Below are positions 57,008-64,000 of a stretch of 64,000 nt of DNA, piece after piece. The notes beneath the pieces were generated by a model. It did not search any database, was not told the origin of the DNA, and was given only the letters and a program-made list of their open reading frames with translations. Each line of letters begins with the position of its first letter. The first letter of the stretch is position 1. The stretch comes from Buxus sempervirens (Eukaryota > Streptophyta > Magnoliopsida > Buxales > Buxaceae). A program made the position numbers and the translations under genes. Location: positions 59,751,915 to 59,815,914 of the forward strand of contig OX387183.1 of assembly GCA_947561395.2 (NCBI GenBank), given 5' to 3'.

Positions 57008-60000
57008 ATGATCACAGGTCTTTCTCTATCCCCACAAAAATATGCTTATTATTTTTTTTATCATTAAATATGTTTATTATTAGTTTCATAGCAGCAATTC
57101 AGCTGCTTGTTGGGATATGATATATTTTTTTATGTCATTACTTGTCCCCAAACTTTTGCTTTATGTGAAAACAACTTGATTTGTAGATATGCTTGCATAG
57201 TATTTTTATACTAAAAATTTTGACTTAAAGTCGTTCAATGATGTTTATTATTATATTTAATTTTATTTTCCACTTGAAACTATGTGAAACGTTTAATTGG
57301 TATTCTATTTCAAAATGTAAAATGATGAGATTCAATGATAGTCCAGATTTAAAGATTTTATGAATATTTCAAGTTTTCCATTTTGTCTTGATATTCAAAT
57401 TTTTTTTTTTTTTGGTTTATTTTGTTCTTACATTTATACAAGTTATAACGTTCAAATTCCCTTATGTCTCTTTTTATTCTTAGGGCTATGTGCAAGAATT
57501 GACCTTCAACCCAAATTCGTGGGCTTAAATAGAAGTGGAAATTATGGTATTGTTTATTCATTAATAATGTTTTTTTTTTTTTTTGGTTTTCCTTTATTTT
57601 GTTCTTACATTTATACAAGCTGTAACATTCAAATTCCCTTATGCCTCTTTTTATTCTCAGGGCTACATGCAAGAATTGACCTTCAACCCAAATTCATGGG
57701 CTTAAATAGAAGTCGAAATTATGGTATTGTTTATTCGTTAATAATGCTTTACAGTTAATGTGCTTTGCACGTCAAATTAATGAGTCATGGTTTTAGTCAT
57801 ATGAAGGATTGGCATATGTAGGGAGTTAGATTATTTGAATATAAGTTGTGTATGCATCTCAAATGTTCACATTAAAGTAATAGATTTTGACATGGATTAC
57901 TTAAACTTGTAGTTAATTTCTGAATTGTTTGAAGATACCAAAAAAGTGTCAATTTTCCTTTTAGTTTCTTTACAAATTCATTAATTTTGGAGAACTTTGT
58001 GGAAATTTGAATTGCATTTTTCCTTTATGTCAAAGTGATCAAAGTGTAGAATGCAAGAGCAGCTAATGCCATATATCCTAGAACCTTGAACTTGCATACA
58101 TGTTGGCTTTGCTTTCTTTTTTGTGTAATGCATTAATGCAATACTTATTTTTCTGAATATGCTAAAAAAATAAAGTACCGTATTGAGTCACTAGCAACAT
58201 CATCCTGATGTATTATTTTTGTGCTTATTACCTTTCTTCAGTGGTTCTTAGGAGACAAGCATAGTAAATGTTTTGCATGTTCAGATGTTTTTCTGTGAGA
58301 TTAGACCTTTTCCATGAAATTAATATATTTTATAAGTATATTCTTTTTTATTTTTTTCACATACTTAGTCTACTTTTTTTATTGTTTTTCTTTTATTTAT
58401 TATTTGTCTTTTAAACCTTATAAGCTGAGCAATCATTGGAAATCCATTATATATTAATAAAAGAGTGGTGCTTGGGAAATTCTAGAAAGTAGCAAGGAGG
58501 GCAGTTCCCGCCCCATCTCCACATTGCCCCCTTCCCCCTTCTCTCATTTCTTTACTTTCTTTAGATTGTATAAAGAAAAGATTTCAGGCAAGTTGGAATT
58601 AAACTTAAAATAAACAATACAATGAAGAGGCTAGCTTGATTTGAAGGAAAGAAAATCTAAGTGACGATATGGATTTTGATAGATTAAAATGGACGAAAAT
58701 CAGTCATGTTGGAAGAAGTATTTGGTGGTTGGAAATTTGGAGGGGACACAGATTTGGTGGTTGAAATGTATGCGTTAGTTCTATTAAAGTGTATTAACTA
58801 ATAGCTGCTTTGGACACAGCATACAAGCATAAGGTAATACGAAGCATATAAACAGCCTACTACCTCTGGAGATGTCTTAAATCAGTTCTATATCTTTACA
58901 CGCGACAATAGTTGCATCCTTACCTGCTATCATTCTATTTTCATGCTATACATATTTAATTTCTCATCCTGAGGAGAAGTAGAGGCTTTTTAATGTCGAA
59001 AATATTTTATTTTGCAGGAAACATGATAACCCAAACTTATATTTTCTAATGTTCTTCAAGCATTCCTTTCTGTTCTGATGTATAGGAGCTTTATATTGCT
59101 CCATGAAGAAGTGTTCTTAACCTAGCATAATTTAGATCTGTAACCACTCGTCCTCTAGCCATATTTTCACTGGTAACTATAAGATTTGTGTTAGGAATGA
59201 TAAGTATCCAAGCTTCATGCATAGCTCGCTAAGGTTTACTTCGATGTATAACAATGCTAGAAACAACAATATGGTAAACCAAAATGTAAAAGAAACTAAG
59301 GGAGTGCCTAAAAAATGCTTTAGGTGAAGTCCAAAAGAATGCACGAGTTTAACAATATGACTTGTTTTATTCACTGATACTTCTTTGAAGATAATAATAT
59401 GATCTTCTTCTTTATTCTCCATTGCTTCCTTCTCTTCAATGTTTTGGCTACTTCTTTCCTTTTGTATTCTTGAAAATTCTGAGTCCTCTAAAGGAAGGGT
59501 CTTGCCCTTCTGTGGACATGCTGAAACTACCAACTTCTACATGGTTCCACTTTCAAATATTGGGGAGTTCATGAAGTTTAGAATGCCTAATAAATCAACA
59601 ACAGAAGCCAAGGGGCTGTGTATAACTATGTTGTCTACAAATTTGATGTCCACTTTCACCAAACGTATTGGTTTGAGGGGTCTGTTTTCTGCCGGTGAGA
59701 TGATTCGGTATTGTTGTCCAAGCAAACTTGTATGGCACCAGAGAGCCCCATGTCATTTTTGGCAGGGTACAGGTCATTTTTGGTAGATGGGCTCTCAAAC
59801 AAAACCATTCCAAATATATATTCAATTTTCTTCTACCTGCATAAGCAGATATGTAATTGGGAATGTATGAGAAGGAAAATAATGAGGCCCTTGAAGTTTG
59901 TGTTAATTTCAAATCCTGCATGAATATATTTGTGTGATGTCATCAAGTACGATCGTTAGATATGCGTCATTAACCATTAAGTTACAATTGAAAACCATTA

Positions 60001-61673
60001 GTTCTTGAAAGACAATGGAAAAAATGTATCCTCCTCTGCCCCTTCTCCAAAGAAAGGATTATGCATGTGGCTGCTGGATGTGACTTATCTTTGAATTGTG
60101 TACTTTAACTGTGAAGTTAGGATGTTCTTGGTAATCTGATTTTGATTACCTTTTCTTTGCAATTTTTTTATGGGTATTTATGTGTTATTAGATTCTCAGG
60201 GAAGACAACTGAATTTTTTCAGCAACGGATCATTCTCATATACAATTAGAACATGCTTGTTCAGTCAGTCCACTGAATTACTACCTGATAAAGAGCACTG
60301 TAATGGGATGCAACCTTTAGTTAAGATGTGTGGAATTACATCAACTAGGGATGCTGCAATGGCTGTGGAAGCTGGTGCTAATTTTATTGGAATGATTCTT
60401 TGGCCTAATTCAAAGCGCTCTGTTTCACTTTCGGTTGCAAAAGAAATTTCAAAAGTTTCAAGGGAATACGGGGCAGAGCCTGTTGGGGTATTTGTAGATG
60501 ATGATGCAGACACGATATTAAGAACTTCCAGTGCATCTGACCTTGGACTTGTGCAGGTAAATGTTGTTCAAGCTTTGATAATCAAACAACCTAGTGGATT
60601 CGCTTAAGATTTTGACAATTTGTGGTTATGCAGCTTCATGGAAATGGGTCTCGGGCTGCTTTTCCAGTTCTGTTGCCAGAAAACCGGGTGATATATGTTC
60701 TTCATGCCAATGTAGATGGAGACATTCTGAACACAATTTGTGATGAAGAATGTTCCCTTACCGATTGGATCCTTGTGGATAGTGCCAAGGGTGGCAGGTT
60801 TGAAACATTACCCTTTTTCTTTGTTACGTTCTTGCACCTCAGTTTCTATTACAAATGCATCCTTACTTTGCATGTTGCATTTCATTAGTGTGAAAGTAAT
60901 CAAGCTCGGCAGGACTTGAACCCAATTCTCTAATACATCCACTAAGAGATTTACCAAGTTAGTTAGGTGACAAGCTTTGATCACCAAATTATCTTCATTA
61001 ATGAAGTGGATACATTTGACCTTATCTATTGGTTTGATTTACCATATTCACTGTTAGCCTTTTAGTTCCACCATGGGCTGGACTACATCGAGATGATAGA
61101 ACAAGAAGCTACACATCTTGCATGTTCCAACTTTTGCGGCACCTGTAATTGGCATCTGGGGACTATTTAATAGATCCCTCCTACAAATGTTGCTACTTGT
61201 TCTATTAAAAGGATGGCTCATTCTGCTTGGGATGATTTGAAGTTATCGTCATCCCTGCATCCCTGCCCCTCTTAAAATTTTCTTAATGTCTATGAGAAAG
61301 GAAAGAGGGCTTTAGGTCCTCTTGACTTTGATCAGCAAGGCCTCTCTGAGCTATTACTATGTTTAAGAGGGGCCTTCCAAGATCTTTGCTTTTCATCCTG
61401 CAGATTATACTCACTACGGTTTCTCTGAAATGCGTATGTAATTGCAGTGGTAAAGGATTCGATTGGTCGAGATTTAAGCTACCACCTGTCAAGAGCAAAC
61501 ATGGATGGCTTTTAGCGGGAGGGATTAAGCCTGAGAATGTTTGTGAAGCCATTTCTACCCTCAGACCAACTGGAGTCGATGTGAGCAGTGGCATCTGTGG
61601 ATCAGATGGCACCTGCAAGGATCGAACACGCATATCTTCCTTCATGACTGCTGTGAGATCAATACATTATTGA
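57008..61673 (+). CDS. PAI1: Phosphoribosylanthranilate isomerase (tryptophan biosynthesis)
   Basis: Exons: 57008-57017, 57484-57546 (or 57661-57723), 60192-60556, 60634-60797 and 61448-61673, giving 275 residues with one copy of exon 2. The enzyme converts N-(5-phosphoribosyl)anthranilate to the carboxyphenylamino-deoxyribulose phosphate, the third step from chorismate to tryptophan, in plastids. It is a TIM barrel of the TrpF family. Catalytic C71 (VKMCGIT) and D195 (ILVDSAKGG) are present, as are the phosphate-binding LLAGGI and GVDVSSGI. Residues 1 to about 62 form the transit peptide (start [11 protein letters not shown], similar to known plant PAI starts). Exon 1 codes only three whole codons and was chosen because its phase and start fit. 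Exon 2 is tandemly duplicated. Confidence 0.88.
57416..57735 (+). repeat. 178-bp tandem duplication containing exon 2 of the isomerase gene
   Basis: The segment from the T run through CTTACATTTATACAAG to past the exon is repeated with a 178-base offset. Each copy has its own acceptor (CTTAG and CTCAG), a 63-base exon (57484-57546; 57661-57723) and a donor (ATG|GTATTG). Encoded peptides differ at four of about 21 residues (for example [20 protein letters not shown] versus [20 protein letters not shown]). Both are open in the coding frame. Confidence 0.93.
59177..59725 (-). pseudogene. Unrecognised antisense coding-like segment in the isomerase intron
   Basis: On the minus strand, two adjacent frames read like protein. 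One is [20 protein letters not shown] (near 59680). Just downstream is an open frame (59533-59177) that has a hydrophobic segment ([20 protein letters not shown]) typical of a membrane helix. The two are in different frames, so a frameshift or splice is needed to join them. I do not recognise a family. A decayed insertion in the long intron is plausible, and chance is not excluded. Confidence 0.3.
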
Positions 61674-61695
61674 TCCCAAGGAAGACAATTGATCA

Positions 61696-61858
61696 AAAAC
61701 AGAGTAGATGCCAAACTATTAATAAATTGCCAGATATTACAGATTTCATTTACCCTTAATAATCCATTTCATGATAGAAAACAGAGTGGATGCGAAATTA
61801 TTAATAAATTGCCAGATATTACAGATTTCATTGACCCCTAATAAACAATTTCATCCTT
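61696..61858. repeat. 82-bp tandem duplication in the isomerase 3' flank
   Basis: AAAACAGAGTAGATGC...TTAATAAATTGCCAGATATTACAG occurs at 61696 and again, 82 bases on, at 61778, with few differences. Confidence 0.88.
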
Positions 61859-62080
61859 ATTTATTCCAAAGAGGAAACAGGTTGTGGTCAGACTTGCGGT
61901 TTTCATGTATCAATTGAAATTTCTGAGGCTCAAAACTAAGGTCTTTAGCATCAAGGGGTCATTTGGTAGGGTTTCTGGTTTTTAGATTTTGGTAGAATCC
62001 AAAATTCAAGGTACAGTAAACTTTTTGGTAGGGTGAAAAATCACAATCCACTTTTTATGGGTTTCTAAAAAAAACTAAAT

Positions 62081-62190
62081 CCCTAGTAGTTTGGAGTTAT
62101 TCATAGTGGTGGGTCCTATTTTAATAAAAAAAATAAAACCCTAGTAGTTTGGAGTTATTCATAGTGGTGGGTCCTATTTTAACAAAAGGG
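62081..62190. repeat. 58-bp tandem duplication
   Basis: CCCTAGTAGTTTGGAGTTAT followed by TCATAGTGGTGGGTCCTATTTTAA is repeated at 62081 and 62139, almost without change. Confidence 0.9.
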
Positions 62191-62349
62191 GCGAAAATCC
62201 GAAGTATCCAACCAAGATTGTGGATTCTACAAATTAGCATCGAGAATCTAGTTTCTCAAATTTCAAATATTAATCAATCGGGAAAACGATTGTTCCTGAT
62301 GATTTTACTGGAAATACAGCTAGCTAGTAGGACAGCCTTCACATGTCTT

Positions 62350-62368
62350 CTGATGATGATGATGATGA
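62350..62368. repeat. GAT microsatellite
   Basis: Six GAT units. Confidence 0.8.
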
Positions 62369-62390
62369 GTTTCTGAGCATCCTATTTTAT

Positions 62391-62482
62391 GGTATGGCAT
62401 GTACCATCCATTTGGGACCACTGGGATCCTATTGTATGGTATATGGCATGTACCATCCATCTGGGATTGGGACCACTGGGAT
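62391..62482. repeat. Two-copy repeat with GGCATGTACCATCCAT core
   Basis: TATGGCATGTACCATCCAT plus CTGGGA/GGGACCACTGGGAT occurs twice, about 52 bases apart. Each core holds the inverted pair ATGG...CCAT. Confidence 0.75.
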
Positions 62483-62781
62483 AGCCATGTGCATTGAATA
62501 CATGCAGCATGGTGGCATTCCTGCACTATTTAATTTTTTTCCCAGAGCATGGATGTCGACGTTTTGAGGGCGTTTAATATCAATTCGTCGTTAGCCACCA
62601 AGCTCTGATTTCGATCGTCGCCAAGCTAGTTACGGGGGGTAGTAATTGACATGAGATGGGCACCAACGAAAAACAAAAAACTTGTCTGAAATTTATCATC
62701 TGATTCGAATTAAACTGTAATTATTAACTTGTAAGTGAGCTTGGATGACACTAATATCAGAATCCTATAAACCTCTTAGCT

Positions 62782-64000
62782 TCATTCTGCTTTCTTGGAG
62801 GACGCAAACAGCTGAGGATCAGTCTGGTAGTAAACGACATCCCCAGTGTCACTAACGTAATGGTCTTGCTTTAAGCTTCTCAGTAGATTTCCAATCAGGT
62901 TTAATGGCAGCGGCCATGATTTCTTCGGCTCTCTGTAGTACTTCCCAAGCACTGGTTTTGCCGCTTCGGTCTGCATGTTCGACAAATATCAAACCATTAC
63001 TAGAACCAGCTCTCAGGTGATTTATGACAACCATTTGATTCAAATAATTAACACAGGTACTTACAGCTTCTACCAAGTGATAATGTGGGATCTGAGGGAA
63101 GAGATGATGAATCACATGGGTCCCAATATCATGGTGGACGTTGTTGATCCATCCGTAATCACGATCAACGGTCGTAAGCCCTCCTCTCAGATAATTCCAT
63201 TCCTGGTTGATAGAGAAACAGAAAATTCATCACTTCCCAAATGCCCTAGTATTCATTTTTACAGTTTTCAGTTGCTGAATCGAAGATAATCTGTACCTTT
63301 CCGCGATACCAGGGAAGCTTCTGCTCGTGGCCATGGTGATGAAGGTATGTCACGACGTCCAACCACATGACGAAAATCTGCAACAAGAATCACATTCGAA
63401 TGAGAAACTTTTACTCTAATCTGAGAAGACCAGCAGGGGTTCTTCCTTTTTGAGAATGTGTTGCAGAAACTGAACCCTACCCAGTAAGGAATGCCATAAA
63501 GCTTGAGTATTTGAATGGGACCTATTGCAACAGAGAGCCCGACGAGCAAGGCCACCATTGCCGCCCAACATAGATTGGAGATAATAACATCCTTCTTTTC
63601 ATGGGGGCCGAACAAGTCGCTGTTTGGGTCAAAATGAGAACCTGTCTTCCCAGGACTTCTATGCCACTGTAACGAAAGCCAGCTTCAAGTGTCATTATAT
63701 CGAAGCCATTGTTAATAGATTTGATTAACCAGGAAACGTGACACTCACCAGGTAGACAGGGTAGGCAAACATGGGGAAGGGCAGCTTGAAACGAAGAGTT
63801 CGGGTGGTGTCATCAAGAGTCTTGTATACCTTTTCAGGCAACTGAGAAAAGGAATTTAAAGCATTATTAACTGAAGAATCAGTGGGGAATCAAAAGAGCA
63901 CTAGTGAAATTCTTGAAGTAACAGCAGAGAATCCATGAACCAGGAAAGCACACTAACCGGATGCCAAGATTCGTCGTTCTCAACATGCCCGTGATTCTGA
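62782..64000 (-). CDS. FAD7/8: Omega-3 fatty acid desaturase, plastid FAD7/FAD8 type (5' part beyond the window)
   Basis: Six exons on the minus strand: 64000-63958 (partial), 63841-63749, 63666-63481, 63377-63297, 63202-63065 and 62970-62782. All introns are GT-AG and phase 0, and 242 C-terminal residues are visible. The enzyme inserts the third double bond (delta-15) into linoleoyl chains of membrane lipids, using a di-iron site. Seen here are the end of the second histidine box ([14 protein letters not shown]) and the third box ([11 protein letters not shown]), the block [17 protein letters not shown], and membrane segments near [17 protein letters not shown] and [26 protein letters not shown] and [20 protein letters not shown] favour the plastid FAD7/8 branch over ER FAD3. 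The C-terminus KKAE leaves some doubt. The first His box lies outside the window. Confidence 0.93.

Larger units (their letters stand above)
61674..62781. other. Convergent intergenic region with tandem duplications
   Basis: It holds the isomerase 3'UTR and, at the right, the desaturase 3'UTR. Three small repeat structures (listed separately) occupy much of it. No gene is recognised. Confidence 0.5.

Overview
The window is nuclear DNA of a flowering plant. It has AT-rich intergenic space, spliced genes with GT-AG introns, plant-only protein families (trihelix GT-3, arginine-rich tandem CCCH, JOX-like 2OG dioxygenase, TRM-like VARLMGLE protein, FAD7/8-type desaturase) and many plant transposable elements. 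No species is assigned, and no rRNA, tRNA, CRISPR or prokaryotic feature was seen.

Host genes, left to right: a three-exon 2-oxoglutarate/Fe(II) dioxygenase (minus, 7092-9490); a two-exon trihelix factor (plus, 26059-26964); a CCCH zinc-finger/ankyrin protein with a 5'UTR intron (plus, 48668-50785); a two-exon VARLMGLE-motif protein (minus, 53098-54557); phosphoribosylanthranilate isomerase of tryptophan synthesis (plus, 57008-61673); and the 3' six exons of an omega-3 desaturase (minus, 62782 to the window edge). They are independent loci, not an operon or gene cluster. Two are metabolic enzymes whose products act in plastids, two are likely regulators of gene expression, one is a likely hormone or specialised-metabolite oxygenase, and one is a probable microtubule-associated protein.

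Between them lies a dense transposon landscape, and several insertions can be delimited to the base by target-site duplications (TSDs). These are: a 4.7-kb LINE with a 13-bp TSD (652-5371) whose ORF2 carries five nonsense codons and a frameshift; a 3.47-kb hAT transposon with an intact 687-codon transposase and a perfect 8-bp TSD (34733-38201); a 3.3-kb TG...CA element with a 5-bp TSD and no coding capacity (41258-44586); four short hAT-type elements with 7/8 or 8/8 TSDs; one larger, nested hAT-like element holding an LTR-like insert and a 62-bp tandem array (29534-31993); a 205-bp Helitron (45247-45451) with a related 5' terminus at 46427; a SINE inside an inverted-repeat element (13625-14080); and two further MITE families with three copies each.

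No wholly new biochemical system is evident. The points most worth a second look are the tandemly duplicated symmetric exon in the isomerase gene, the apparently intact hAT element with an inverted-TSD scar at its right end, the 3.3-kb terminal-repeat element containing a transcript-like leader and splice donor, and the nested hAT/LTR structure. The region from 9.6 to 26 kb and the one from 27 to 34.7 kb contain no convincing host gene, only relics and repeats.
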